DNA of 64,000 nt from Microlunatus phosphovorus NM-1 (GCF_000270245.1 NC_015635.1:4092001-4156000), one strand, 5' to 3'. Positions 25,052 to 35,231 are shown, numbered from the stretch's first letter. The notes: generated from the letters alone by a model not told the origin. Numbers and translations: made by a program.

Positions 25052-27543
25052 CTTCGCTCAGCGCCGTACTGCCTCACCTGGAGCAGACGTTAGCGACACA
25101 GCGCCTGGTCTTCTGGCACGACGCTGACGGTGAATACGCCGCCGACCTTGACGCGCTTGATCTCAGCGGCGTGACCACAGTGCGCGTGGAGAACAACGAG
25201 TACGCGGTGAAGAACCGCGTGCTCCATGACGAGCCGACCGGCAAGTTCCTCCTCTATCGCGGCGGCACTGTGCCCCCTGGCACCGGAAACTGGCTGCTCG
25301 ACCTTGAGCTGGCGTATGGGGTCTTCACCGCTGATCGGACCGCACTGGTACGCCAGGAGCTCGGCCTCACCGGCACGGGCATCGACGATGTGGTCCGCGA
25401 GCATGAAAAGTTCTTCCGTGCCGCGAAGCGAGTTCAGAGCCTCAAAGCGTTGCTCGCGGTTGATGATGACGCGGATCGGCTGCGAGCAAAGATGTCGGCA
25501 GTAGTGCTTGGCCAGCGCGAACACAGCATGCTGGAACTCACGCGCACATTGCTGATCGAGAACGCCGACGGCAACCGCACCAAGTACGAGGCGCTGGCCG
25601 AGCAGGGGCTCGATGGGTTTCACTGGGCCGGCACCGCCAAGATTTACGGCTATGGGGCGGGCGCGCCCAGCATCGACGATTTCGTGCTGTGGATGTTCCG
25701 CCAAGCAATCAACGGCTTCGCATCGGACACCCCAGGAGCCCTCCGCAACATCCAGCTCGACTTTGCGAGCCTGCGCAACGACCGGCGCAGTGCAAACGCC
25801 CTCGCGAGCTTGGCACGACGGGCATCAGAGAGTCTGAGCTACGCGAGCAGCATCGAGGACGCCGAACTCGCCGAACTTGTGGGCAACGATCTCTTCGAAG
25901 ACGTGGAACGCAAGGTCATCAGCGCCCTTGCTCACGCTGTGGTCAAGCGAACGATGAGCGCCCGCGAAGTGTCCGAAACCATCCGTACTCGCCAGAGCAG
26001 CATCTGGGTTGACGGCTATCGGGAGCTGTATGCGGCGCTCGGCGCCGCCTCAGACCTGCTGAGCGAGCTCGCGACCGCAAGATTCGAGATCGCCTCGTTC
26101 GATGACGGGCTCGACCAGTACCGCGAGAGCTGGTTCCGCGTTGATCAGCTCTACCGGCGGTTCCACTTCGCCGCCCGTACGACCGAGTACGCCGGCCCGC
26201 TCGAAGCGCTCCGGGTGGAAGTAGAGAAGCACTACGCCAACCGATACCTCTACGAACTCGGCAATGCCTGGCAGCAGCAGATCGACGCCGTGGATGAGTG
26301 GCGTTCGGTGACGCTGCGGCCGCAGACGAGGTTTTTCGCTGATCGGATCGAGCCGCTCGCCCGGAAGGGTAACCGAAGGGCTGTCGTCATCATCTCCGAT
26401 GCCCTCCGCTACGAGGTCGCCGACGAGTTGCGGTCACGCATCCGCCAGGAAGACAAGTTCGACGCCGACCTCGACGCGATGCTCGGTGTGTTGCCGAGCT
26501 ACACCCAGCTCGGCATGGCCGCCCTCTTGCCGCACAAGACGCTGGGCCACTCCCCCAACGGAGACCCGGTGCTTGTCGATGGCCAACGTTCCGACGGAAC
26601 GGGGAATAGGAACAAGGTGCTGGCTCTGGCGAATGGGTTCGCTGTTCAGGCCGAGGACGTTCTTGCGATGCCCCGCAGCGAGCTGCGCGAGCTGTATGGC
26701 GCACACCAGGTGCTGTATGTGTACCACGACCGGATCGACGCCGTGGGTGACAAGGCCCGTACCGAACGGCAGGTGTTCGAGGCCGCCGATGATGCGCTGC
26801 GCGAGCTGGTCGACCTCATTAAGCGGCTGACGAACGCGAATGCCACAAACATCCTGGTGACTGCCGACCATGGCTTCCTCTACCAAGACACCGCGCTCCC
26901 CGACGCCTTCTACCTCTCGACCAAGCCGCAGGGCAACGACCTTGTGGCGACAAACCGCCGCTATGTGCTGGGCCGGGGACTCAAGGACGATCCAGCGTTC
27001 CGGAAGTTCGAGCCCGAGCAGCTCGGGCTCAGCAGCGATCTCGAGGTGCAGATTCCCAAATCGATCCACCGCCTCAAGCTGCCCGGCGCAGGATCGAGGT
27101 TCGTCCACGGCGGAGCCTCGCTCCAGGAGGTCGTGGTGCCGGTGCTGACGGTCAACAAGAAGCGCAAGAGCGACACCCGGCCCGTCAATGTCGAGGTGCT
27201 GCCCGAGACCGACAAGATCACCACCGGTCAGCTGGTCGTGAAGCTCTTCCAGTCCGAGCCCGTCAACGACAAGGTCCAGCCGCGCACACTTCGGGCAGGC
27301 ATCTATATCGGCGAGACGCTGATCTCGAACCAGCCCGAGCTGATCTTCGACCAATCCTCCGATGAGAAACGCGACCGCTACCAGAACGTACGGATGCTGC
27401 TCAGCCAGGACGCCAACGAGTTCAACAACCGCTCCGTGGAGTTCCGCCTCGAAGAGCAGATACCCAACACCACCCAGTGGCGCACCTACCAGCGGGCGCA
27501 GTATCTGCTCAAGCGTTCGTTCATGTCGGACTTCGATTTCTAA
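25048..27543 (+). CDS. pglZ: BREX phosphatase-fold protein PglZ
   Basis: The 831-residue protein is PglZ, a core BREX member with an alkaline-phosphatase-type domain. Metal-binding motifs are visible in VVIISDALRYEVADEL near residue 446 and NILVTADHGFLYQD near residue 600, and SRFVHGGASLQEVVVPVL follows as is usual. The N-terminal half is helical and the C-terminus beta-rich. ATGA overlap with the AlbA-like gene shows co-translation. PglZ proteins have been reported as metal-dependent nucleases/phosphodiesterases. Intact. Confidence 0.94.
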   Translation: MTSLSAVLPHLEQTLATQRLVFWHDADGEYAADLDALDLSGVTTVRVENNEYAVKNRVLHDEPTGKFLLYRGGTVPPGTGNWLLDLELAYGVFTADRTALVRQELGLTGTGIDDVVREHEKFFRAAKRVQSLKALLAVDDDADRLRAKMSAVVLGQREHSMLELTRTLLIENADGNRTKYEALAEQGLDGFHWAGTAKIYGYGAGAPSIDDFVLWMFRQAINGFASDTPGALRNIQLDFASLRNDRRSANALASLARRASESLSYASSIEDAELAELVGNDLFEDVERKVISALAHAVVKRTMSAREVSETIRTRQSSIWVDGYRELYAALGAASDLLSELATARFEIASFDDGLDQYRESWFRVDQLYRRFHFAARTTEYAGPLEALRVEVEKHYANRYLYELGNAWQQQIDAVDEWRSVTLRPQTRFFADRIEPLARKGNRRAVVIISDALRYEVADELRSRIRQEDKFDADLDAMLGVLPSYTQLGMAALLPHKTLGHSPNGDPVLVDGQRSDGTGNRNKVLALANGFAVQAEDVLAMPRSELRELYGAHQVLYVYHDRIDAVGDKARTERQVFEAADDALRELVDLIKRLTNANATNILVTADHGFLYQDTALPDAFYLSTKPQGNDLVATNRRYVLGRGLKDDPAFRKFEPEQLGLSSDLEVQIPKSIHRLKLPGAGSRFVHGGASLQEVVVPVLTVNKKRKSDTRPVNVEVLPETDKITTGQLVVKLFQSEPVNDKVQPRTLRAGIYIGETLISNQPELIFDQSSDEKRDRYQNVRMLLSQDANEFNNRSVEFRLEEQIPNTTQWRTYQRAQYLLKRSFMSDFDF

Positions 27544-27558
27544 GGAAAGCAGCAGGCC

Positions 27559-29700
27559 ATGACCGACACCGGGAGCCCGGGCGCGCAGAATCCGGAAGCC
27601 GAGCCGAGCGCACCGCAGCAGAGCGACCTCGACTACATGATCAACCTGCTGTTCGGCGGGTCCGTCGTTCGCAAGGACCTCGTGAAGGCCGTCAAGGGCA
27701 ACGCGATCGTCCCCTCGTACGTGCTGGAGTATTTGCTCGCGCAGTACGCGGCCTCGGACGACGAAGCGACGATCCAGGCGGGCATCGATGCAGTGCGCAG
27801 GATCCTGGCTGACCACTACGTGCACCGCAACGAGTCGGAACTGGTGAAGTCCACCATCCGCGAGAAGGGCCGTCACCGGATCATCGACAAGGTCACCGTG
27901 ACCCTGAACGACAAGCAGGATGTCTACCAGGCTTCGTTCGCCAACCTCGGCCTCAACGGCGTGATCGTCGAACCGGCGACAGTGAAGGCCAACCCGAAAC
28001 TGCTCGTCGGCGGCGTGTGGTGCATCTGCGACATCGAATACTTCCACACCGACGATGCCCGAGTCGTGCCGTGGATTCTCGGGTCGCTGAAGCCGATCCA
28101 GATGTCGAGCTTCGACTACGAGGGCTATCTCGCGTCGCGTGAGGGCTTCAACACCGAAGAGTGGATCGACCTGCTGATTCAGTCCATCGGGTTCAACCCC
28201 GAGATGTTTGGGCGGCGGGCCAAGCTGCTGCAGCTGGTTCGGCTCATCCCTTTTGTGGAACGCAACTACAACCTCGTCGAGCTAGGGCCGAAGGGCACCG
28301 GCAAGTCGCACATCTACTCCGAGTTTTCACCCCACGGCATGCTGATCTCCGGCGGCGAGGTCACCGTCCCGAAGCTTTTCGTCAACAATGCCAACGGCCG
28401 CATCGGGCTGGTCGGCTACTGGGATGTCGTCGCGTTCGACGAGTTCGCCGGCAAGAAGAAGCGCACCGACAAGGCGCTGGTCGACATCATGAAGAACTAC
28501 ATGGCGAACAAGTCGTTCTCCCGTGGCGTCGAGACGCTCGGCGCCGAAGCCTCAATGGTGTTCGTGGGCAACACCTCGCACAACGTGCCCTACATGCTCA
28601 AGCACTCCGACCTGTTCGACGAGCTACCCGAGGCGTATCACGACTCCGCCTACCTCGACCGGCTCCACTTCTACATCCCCGGCTGGGAAGTCGACACGAT
28701 CCGCAGCGAGATGTTCTCCTCCGGTTACGGCTTCGTCGTCGATTACATCGCCGAGGTCCTACGGGCGATGCGCCACACCGACTACTCCGACCGCTACCAG
28801 CAGCACTTCACCCTCGGCTCGGACATCTCCACGCGAGATCGCGACGGTATCCACAAGACCTTCTCTGGCCTGATGAAGCTCATCTATCCCAACGGTCAGG
28901 CGACGCCGGATGAGATCGAGGAACTGCTCCGCTTCGCCGTCGAGGGACGCAAGCGCGTCAAGGACCAGATCCTGCGAATCGACACCACCATGGCCGCCGT
29001 CAACTTCGGCTACTCCGACAAAACGGGCACCTGGCGCGGCGTCACGACACTCGAAGAGGACGAGTACCCCGACTACTACCAAGCCCGGCGAGCCCAGACC
29101 GAGGAAGACCCCGATCCGTTCGGCCCTGCTGAGTCCTCGGAGGAGAAGGGTGAGGCTCCGCTCCTGCCACCGGTTGAAGTCGTGCCCCAGCTATTCGAGG
29201 GCCACCGCGAGTTCCAGGAGAACCAACGCGGGATCTCGTACGAAACGTTGCTCATGCCGTACTTGCTCGGCGCCAGCGAGATCAGCATCGTCGACCCCTA
29301 CATCCGCCTAGCGCACCAGGGGCGCAACCTCGTCGATCTGCTCGCGCTGCTGGCCGCCAGCAAAGACCCCGCCGACGAGATCGCCGTGACGCTGGTGACC
29401 AAGGAGGTCAGGGGTGAGTACGAACAGCAACACCTCCTCATGCTCAAGGACATCCAGGACAGCGCAGCCACCGTCGGCATTCAGTTCACGGTCGCCTGGG
29501 ATCAAACCATCCACGATCGTTCGATCCGCACCGACCATGGCTGGAAGCTCCTCCTCGGCCGCGGCCTTGACATCTTCCAGAAGGGCTCGGGCAACCAATT
29601 CGACCTCGGCTCTCGCCGCCAGGAGTTCCGCCAGGTCTTCGCGTTTGGCATCACCTATATCAACGAATGCAAGGGGCCTGATGACGACTTCAAGCACTGA
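27559..29700 (+). CDS. brxL: BREX AAA+ protein BrxL with C-terminal MIT_C/PLD-like domain
   Basis: The 713-residue product matches BrxL over residues 10-490: DYMINLLFGGSVVRKDLVKA, Walker A ELGPKGTGKSHIYSEF (about 240-255), Walker B DVVAFDEFAGKKK (about 290), and sensor VFVGNTSHNVPYML. Where many BrxL proteins have a Lon-type peptidase domain, residues about 555-713 instead read YLLGASEISIVDPYIRL, IHDRSIRTDHGWKLLLGRG and LDIFQ. This is the signature of the MIT_C domain, a phospholipase-D-like fold without known catalysis. No Lon Ser-Lys pair is recognised. BrxL is a DNA-binding AAA+ motor needed for BREX immunity in some hosts. Confidence 0.88.
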   Translation: MTDTGSPGAQNPEAEPSAPQQSDLDYMINLLFGGSVVRKDLVKAVKGNAIVPSYVLEYLLAQYAASDDEATIQAGIDAVRRILADHYVHRNESELVKSTIREKGRHRIIDKVTVTLNDKQDVYQASFANLGLNGVIVEPATVKANPKLLVGGVWCICDIEYFHTDDARVVPWILGSLKPIQMSSFDYEGYLASREGFNTEEWIDLLIQSIGFNPEMFGRRAKLLQLVRLIPFVERNYNLVELGPKGTGKSHIYSEFSPHGMLISGGEVTVPKLFVNNANGRIGLVGYWDVVAFDEFAGKKKRTDKALVDIMKNYMANKSFSRGVETLGAEASMVFVGNTSHNVPYMLKHSDLFDELPEAYHDSAYLDRLHFYIPGWEVDTIRSEMFSSGYGFVVDYIAEVLRAMRHTDYSDRYQQHFTLGSDISTRDRDGIHKTFSGLMKLIYPNGQATPDEIEELLRFAVEGRKRVKDQILRIDTTMAAVNFGYSDKTGTWRGVTTLEEDEYPDYYQARRAQTEEDPDPFGPAESSEEKGEAPLLPPVEVVPQLFEGHREFQENQRGISYETLLMPYLLGASEISIVDPYIRLAHQGRNLVDLLALLAASKDPADEIAVTLVTKEVRGEYEQQHLLMLKDIQDSAATVGIQFTVAWDQTIHDRSIRTDHGWKLLLGRGLDIFQKGSGNQFDLGSRRQEFRQVFAFGITYINECKGPDDDFKH

Positions 29701-31075
29701 AACGGAGTTGGAGAGCGGGCCCAAGGGGCTGCTTGTTGTAGGCGGTGTGGTCAAGGAGATCATCACGACATCCGAGCCAAATGTCCTTCGGGAGCATCTG
29801 GGGTCGCTGTTGCAGGTCAAGAATCTCGTCGTCCTTCTTGGTTCAGGTGCTTCGTTCCACCTGGGGTCGCCGAAGACGCGCGACCTTACCAATGAGCAGG
29901 TACTTGGTCTCATCAAGGAGGCTGGTGGTGAACCAACCGAGGAACATCAGGCGTTGCTCGCAACCATCAATCCCACCGACAGCGGTGATCTGGAAAAGCT
30001 CCTGAATGGGCTTCAGCTTGCCTCATCGCTTGCCACTCAATCCGGCCAAGACTCGGTGACGCTTGGTTCGGGGGTCGATGCCAAGTCCTATCCGAAGAAT
30101 CTGGTCGACGGCCTCCGGCAACAGATCAACCGCGCACTCGCCGAGGCATGCCGACTGCCGAAGACCGGCAAGCAGCTGGACCCACCGTTCGACGCCGACC
30201 CACTACTTGCACACCGAACGTTCCTCTCTCGAATAATCCGTAGCCGCCGAGTCAACCTGCCACGGCCGCAAGTCTTCACCACGAACTACGACCTGGTTAT
30301 TGAAAGCGCTCTCGACCAACTCGGGTATCCGTACATCGACGGCTTCAGCGGCACGGTCGATCGCCGCCTGAACCTCGCGTTCTACGGCCTTGACTTTCAC
30401 CGGGTCGAAACGACGACGCAGTCGGTGCTGGCACGCGCAGAGGGTGCCCTCTATCTACACAAGGTCCACGGAAGTCTCAACTGGCGATCGTCTAGCGACA
30501 AGGACCGGCTGACTGGACTTGAGTCGCTAGAGGTCAAGCACACCACTGCTTTCCTTGAAGACGACCAACTGGTGTTGATCTACCCGACGTCGGCGAAGGA
30601 GGGCGACACCCTCGCGTACCCGTATTCAGACCTCCTTCGGCTGCTAGGCGATGCTGTACAGCAGGAGGACACGGCCGTAATCGTCGTAGGCTACGGATTC
30701 GCCGATCCGCACATTAACCGTCTTCTTCTCCGCAGCCTTGCCACGAACTCAGCGCTTAACGTCCTCGTCGCCGATCCGTTCGCGGTGCTCGAAGACGCAG
30801 ATATCACGTCCTTAACGTCAGACTCTCTGCAGCAGCAGCTCAGTGACCTCGATGTGACGCCGAAGAAGACCGCAATCGCCGCACTTGCGACCACAACCGA
30901 TTCCCGCATCTCCGTACTCACTGGCGAGCACGGCAAATTTACCGAGCTTGCCCGCCTTCTACCCGGATCATCCCAGTTGGGCGATACACCGACGGCCGTT
31001 ACAGCACTGATTGAGGCGCTTGAGCAAGCTGCACGCGGCGGCAGCCTGCCCGCTCCGGGAAGTGGCGCTCAATGA
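29681..31075 (+). CDS. SIR2-domain NADase-type defence protein
   Basis: The 464-residue protein holds a SIR2_2-type domain: NLVVLLGSGASFHLGSPKTR near residue 49, VFTTNYDLVIESAL near residue 198 and catalytic histidine in LHKVHGSLNW near residue 262, with GYGFADPHINRLL later. In defence systems such domains degrade NAD+ on phage sensing. Start ATG 29681 overlaps the end of brxL by 20 bp, and its stop overlaps herA by ATGA. This is the two-gene SIR2-HerA (Nezha) arrangement, appended to BREX. Its HerA partner is interrupted. Confidence 0.88.
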   Translation: MTTSSTETELESGPKGLLVVGGVVKEIITTSEPNVLREHLGSLLQVKNLVVLLGSGASFHLGSPKTRDLTNEQVLGLIKEAGGEPTEEHQALLATINPTDSGDLEKLLNGLQLASSLATQSGQDSVTLGSGVDAKSYPKNLVDGLRQQINRALAEACRLPKTGKQLDPPFDADPLLAHRTFLSRIIRSRRVNLPRPQVFTTNYDLVIESALDQLGYPYIDGFSGTVDRRLNLAFYGLDFHRVETTTQSVLARAEGALYLHKVHGSLNWRSSSDKDRLTGLESLEVKHTTAFLEDDQLVLIYPTSAKEGDTLAYPYSDLLRLLGDAVQQEDTAVIVVGYGFADPHINRLLLRSLATNSALNVLVADPFAVLEDADITSLTSDSLQQQLSDLDVTPKKTAIAALATTTDSRISVLTGEHGKFTELARLLPGSSQLGDTPTAVTALIEALEQAARGGSLPAPGSGAQ

Positions 31076-31399
31076 CTGAGGTCGGCATCATTGGACGTGT
31101 AATCGATGTCCGCAGCACAACGATTAGAGTCGCACTGGACGTTGGATCGAAGGGGTTCACGAAGGTCGGACCCGACGGCCTCCAAACCGTCGGGGTTGTT
31201 AACTCCTACATCACCGTGCCCGCTGGCGCGCATCGCGTTGTTGGCATCGTCAGCGGCGTCTACATCAGCGGGCGGGAGGACCAGAAGGGGAAAGGCCCTC
31301 TCCTCAGCCAGGACGACACGGCAGCCTATGAACTCGAAGCGACGGTGGTAGGCCGGTTCGAGAATGACTGCTTCAAGCCCGGACTGACTGGGTACCCTC
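31072..31399 (+). pseudogene. HerA-type ATPase, 5' part (cut by IS)
   Basis: This codes the N-terminal HAS-barrel of a HerA/VirB4-family DNA pump: VGIIGRVIDVRSTTIRVALD and GVVNSYITVPAGAHRVVGIV. It starts in ATGA overlap with the SIR2 gene. The frame is cut at 31399 by the IS4-like element. The 3' part resumes at 35403. Joining 31399 to 35403 makes a proline codon and one open frame of 687 residues. Confidence 0.9.
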
Positions 31400-31413
31400 C
31401 AATGTCGCTTCTT

Positions 31414-32748
31414 TTAGGGTTGGGGTGGTTTGAGGGGGTGGAGGACGATGGTGTGGGTGACGGTGCGGACTGGTGCGGCGTTGCTCTTGCGGCGTTCGTA
31501 GCGGTGGGAGCCGCCGCGTTTACGGGCGCGGGGTGCGGTGCGGCCGTCGCGGGTGGGGATCAGGTTGGCGGGTTTGGTCAGTTGCGTGGCGAGGTGGGCC
31601 AGGGCGCGGGTCAGGTCGGCTGGGGGGAGAGAGCCGCCCGGGTCGTGGAGTCCTGGGCGGCTTGGAAGGCGCGTTTGAAGCTGATCCGGCCGGGGTCGAG
31701 CCCGGCGGGTGTGGCGTAGCCGATCAGGTCGCGGATCGCCTGGTAGACGCACAGCATGGCCCAGAATTCTTGCTCGACCATGATGGGGGTCTTGGAGCGG
31801 AGCAGCACTTCGGGGCCGCCGCGGATGGTGGTCTTCAGGTCGGCGATACCGGTCTCGGCCTGCCAGCGGGCGTGGTAGAGCTGGGCCAGCTCGATCGCCG
31901 GGTACGCCTGCGCGTCGAGCAGGGTGGTGGCCAGCGCGAACAGTTCGGAGGTCTCGACCCCGTGGGTGTCGGTGGTGGTCACCGAGTACTCGACCACCCG
32001 GACCGGGATCGGGTCGCCGTCCTTCTTGGAGGGCGGGTTCAGCTGGGACAGGTAGGTGCCGTCGTCCAGCACCTGCCGCACTGGCAGAGTGAACGATGCC
32101 GACATCCGCCAGCACAGCTGCGCGCCGGTCCCGGCGGCCGCCTGCCACAGCTTCCAGGAGGCGAAGTTCCGGTCGGCCAGCACCAGCATCCCGCTGTCGA
32201 GCGCGGGCAGCAGATCGACGGCCAGGGTCTGCTCGCCGGTGCTGGACGGCCCATGGGCGGCGGCCAGCAGCACCCGGGTTCCGGACTCGGCCAGCACCAG
32301 CGCCCGCAGCTGCGGATACGGATTCTGCGACCTGCTGCCGTTGCCACCACGGCCGAAGAACCCCTCGTTCGCCGCCGTGTCCGGCACATCCAGGGTGAAC
32401 CCGTCGACCGTCACCACCCGCAGCCCGGCATGAAAGACCCCGGGCGTCACAGGCGTCCCCGCCGGCACCGTCGTCCGCGCAAACAACAGCTTGAACGGCT
32501 CCGCGCCCAGCTTCGCCTTCGCCTTCGTGATCGATCCCGTTCCCGGAGCCTGCCAGTCTCCCCAGCCGCCACCCGTCAACGCCTGCGCATCGGCCAGCCT
32601 CGACAGCACCAACCCGTACCCCGACCGCATGAACAGCCAGCACGCCAGCGTGAATACCATCATCAACCGAGCCGGCAGCCGCCGATACCGGACCTCCCGC
32701 ACCCCTGCCGCCTCGATCACCTCATCCAGCACCGCCGCCGGGAACGAC
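31414..32748 (-). pseudogene. IS4-family transposase, main part (broken)
   Basis: The minus strand codes a DDE transposase of the actinobacterial IS4 type: VVTVDGFTLDVPDT with the first Asp, LVLADRNFASW with the second, and YHARWQAETGIADLKTTIRG as the Y-(2)-R-(3)-E region. Its N-terminus (26 residues) is left on the other side of the IS3 block at 35271-35350. Near 31634-31640 a run of six C marks a frame change: the main frame stops at 31611, while the expected C-terminal tail (LPPADLTRALAHLA... RYERRKS) continues in a shifted frame to 31414. Confidence 0.8.
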
Positions 32749-32815
32749 TGGACTTCCCCCCGTTTGACGGACACCTGACCTGAGGTGGCCACTGGTCACC
32801 AGGGAGGATGTCGTT

Positions 32816-33109
32816 GTGCCTGCTCCTCACCCGCCTGAGTTCCGCCGTCGTGCGGTCGAGCTTGCTCGTGAGCGGTCCAAGCCAGTTGCTGAGTTGGCGA
32901 AAGATCTGGGAATTTCCGAATCGTGTCTGCGTCGCTGGATGGAGCAGTCCGAGACCGACGCTGCCGGTGGTAGCGAGACGGCGTTGACCAGTCGGGAGAA
33001 GAAGGAGCTGGTCGAGCTGCGCCGGGATAAACGGCGCCTGGAGATGGAAGTCGAGATCTTGAAAAGGGCGGCCGCCTATTTTGCCCAGGAGAATGTTCTC
33101 CCAAAATAG
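32816..33109 (+). CDS. IS3-family OrfA, copy 1
   Basis: The 97-residue protein is an IS3-type OrfA with a helix-turn-helix (VAELAKDLGISESCLRRWMEQ) and a C-terminal leucine-rich coiled coil (ELRRDKRRLEMEVEILKRAA). Starts at GTG. It stops in TAGTG overlap with orfB, which allows coupling or a frameshift fusion as in other IS3 elements. Confidence 0.9.
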   Translation: MPAPHPPEFRRRAVELARERSKPVAELAKDLGISESCLRRWMEQSETDAAGGSETALTSREKKELVELRRDKRRLEMEVEILKRAAAYFAQENVLPK

Positions 33110-33999
33110 TGTACGGGCTGGTCCATGAAATGGCCGATGACGGGATTGATGTCGCGGTGGCTTGCCGGGTGCTGAATGTGTCGCGGTCGGGATACTACGA
33201 CTGGCGCGGCCGGCCTGCATCGGCACGGGAACAGGAGAACACGCTGCTGTTGAAGCTGATCGAGGAGATCCATGCCGATGAGGACATGAAGACGTACGGG
33301 GCGCCGCGGGTGCACGCCGAGCTGGTCTTGGGGCACGACCTGCAGGTGAACCAGAAGCGGGTCGCCCGGCTGATGCGCCAGGCCGGCATCCAGGGCCTGT
33401 ACCGGCGGCGTCGGTCGTGGACCACGATCCGGGACCCGCACGCCATCCCCGCCAAGGACCTCGTCAACCGCCGGTTCACGGTGGACGGTCCGAACCGGTT
33501 GTGGCTGACCGACATCACCGAGCACCCGACGGTGGAGGGCAAGGTGTACTGCGCCGCGGTCATGGACGCCTGGTCCCGCCGGGTCCTGGGCTGGTCCATC
33601 GACGACAACATGCGGAAGGAGCTCGTGGTCGACGCGCTCGGGATGGCGGTGCTGCGGCGCAACCCGATGGACGTCGACAATAACACGATCATGCATTCCG
33701 ATCACGGGTCGCAATTCACATCGTGGGCATTCAGTCAGAAAGTCTATGATGCCGGGCTGGTGCCGTCGATGGGCAGTGTGGGCGACTGCTACGACAATGC
33801 GATGATGGAGTCCTTCTGGGAGAGAATGCAACTCGAGCTGCTCGATTCGCAGGTATGGTTCACCCGGGACGAGCTTGCCAACGCGATGTTTCGATGGATA
33901 GAATCATGGTATAATCGGAGACGTCGGCATTCGAGTATTGGAATGCTGTCGCCGATAGAGTTTGAAACCCGTTCCACAGGGTCAGACCGTCCGGGCTGA
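33109..33999 (+). CDS. IS3-family OrfB transposase, copy 1
   Basis: This 296-residue DDE integrase-core protein has HTH_21-like N-terminal sequence (VLNVSRSGYYDWRGRPAS) and the rve core. Catalytic residues are the first Asp in RLWLTDITEH, the second in IMHSDHGSQFTS and Glu in NAMMESFWERMQ. Length and motifs are those of an intact transposase. GTG start overlaps the orfA stop. Confidence 0.92.
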   Translation: MYGLVHEMADDGIDVAVACRVLNVSRSGYYDWRGRPASAREQENTLLLKLIEEIHADEDMKTYGAPRVHAELVLGHDLQVNQKRVARLMRQAGIQGLYRRRRSWTTIRDPHAIPAKDLVNRRFTVDGPNRLWLTDITEHPTVEGKVYCAAVMDAWSRRVLGWSIDDNMRKELVVDALGMAVLRRNPMDVDNNTIMHSDHGSQFTSWAFSQKVYDAGLVPSMGSVGDCYDNAMMESFWERMQLELLDSQVWFTRDELANAMFRWIESWYNRRRRHSSIGMLSPIEFETRSTGSDRPG

Positions 34000-34047
34000 C
34001 CCTCAACCCCGAGTGTCCGTGGAACAGGGGGAACCTCAGATGTCGTT

Positions 34048-34341
34048 GTGCCTGCTCCTCACCCGCCTGAGTTCCGCCGTCGTGCGGTCGAGCTTGCTCG
34101 TGAGCGGTCCAAGCCAGTTGCTGAGTTGGCGAAAGATCTGGGAATTTCCGAATCGTGTCTGCGTCGCTGGATGGAGCAGTCCGAGACCGACGCTGCCGGT
34201 GGTAGCGAGACGGCGTTGACCAGTCGGGAGAAGAAGGAGCTGGTCGAGCTGCGCCGGGATAAACGGCGCCTGGAGATGGAAGTCGAGATCTTGAAAAGGG
34301 CGGCCGCCTATTTTGCCCAGGAGAATGTTCTCCCAAAATAG
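34048..34341 (+). CDS. IS3-family OrfA, copy 2
   Basis: Same 97-residue protein as copy 1, from GTG 34048. Identical helix-turn-helix and coiled coil. Confidence 0.9.
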   Translation: MPAPHPPEFRRRAVELARERSKPVAELAKDLGISESCLRRWMEQSETDAAGGSETALTSREKKELVELRRDKRRLEMEVEILKRAAAYFAQENVLPK

Positions 34342-35231
34342 TGTACGGGCTGGTCCATGAAATGGCCGATGACGGGATTGATGTCGCGGTGGCTTGCCGG
34401 GTGCTGAATGTGTCGCGGTCGGGATACTACGACTGGCGCGGCCGGCCTGCATCGGCACGGGAACAGGAGAACACGCTGCTGTTGAAGCTGATCGAGGAGA
34501 TCCATGCCGATGAGGACATGAAGACGTACGGGGCGCCGCGGGTGCACGCCGAGCTGGTCTTGGGGCACGACCTGCAGGTGAACCAGAAGCGGGTCGCCCG
34601 GCTGATGCGCCAGGCCGGCATCCAGGGCCTGTACCGGCGGCGTCGGTCGTGGACCACGATCCGGGACCCGCACGCCATCCCCGCCAAGGACCTCGTCAAC
34701 CGCCGGTTCACGGTGGACGGTCCGAACCGGTTGTGGCTGACCGACATCACCGAGCACCCGACGGTGGAGGGCAAGGTGTACTGCGCCGCGGTCATGGACG
34801 CCTGGTCCCGCCGGGTCCTGGGCTGGTCCATCGACGACAACATGCGGAAGGAGCTCGTGGTCGACGCGCTCGGGATGGCGGTGCTGCGGCGCAACCCGAT
34901 GGACGTCGACAATAACACGATCATGCATTCCGATCACGGGTCGCAATTCACATCGTGGGCATTCAGTCAGAAAGTCTATGATGCCGGGCTGGTGCCGTCG
35001 ATGGGCAGTGTGGGCGACTGCTACGACAATGCGATGATGGAGTCCTTCTGGGAGAGAATGCAACTCGAGCTGCTCGATTCGCAGGTATGGTTCACCCGGG
35101 ACGAGCTTGCCAACGCGATGTTTCGATGGATAGAATCATGGTATAATCGGAGACGTCGGCATTCGAGTATTGGAATGCTGTCGCCGATAGAGTTTGAAAC
35201 CCGTTCCACAGGGTCAGACCGTCCGGGCTGA
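34341..35231 (+). CDS. IS3-family OrfB transposase, copy 2
   Basis: Same 296-residue DDE transposase as copy 1, with the same catalytic Asp, Asp and Glu. Complete. Confidence 0.92.
   Translation: MYGLVHEMADDGIDVAVACRVLNVSRSGYYDWRGRPASAREQENTLLLKLIEEIHADEDMKTYGAPRVHAELVLGHDLQVNQKRVARLMRQAGIQGLYRRRRSWTTIRDPHAIPAKDLVNRRFTVDGPNRLWLTDITEHPTVEGKVYCAAVMDAWSRRVLGWSIDDNMRKELVVDALGMAVLRRNPMDVDNNTIMHSDHGSQFTSWAFSQKVYDAGLVPSMGSVGDCYDNAMMESFWERMQLELLDSQVWFTRDELANAMFRWIESWYNRRRRHSSIGMLSPIEFETRSTGSDRPG

Larger units (their letters stand above)
32807..34038. repeat. First unit of 1232-bp tandem duplication
   Basis: This unit and 34039-35270 appear identical over the parts compared: both orfA and both orfB translate to the same proteins at a constant 1232-bp offset. 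The join is at CCTCA/GATGTCG. Confidence 0.85.

Noticed and set aside
27559-29700. Calling the BrxL C-terminus a Lon protease
   Set aside because: No Ser-Lys catalytic pair or Lon motifs could be found, while MIT_C-like motifs are clear.
32816-35231. Two independent IS3 insertions
   Set aside because: The second copy has no left end or target duplication of its own and abuts the first exactly, so a tandem duplication fits better.
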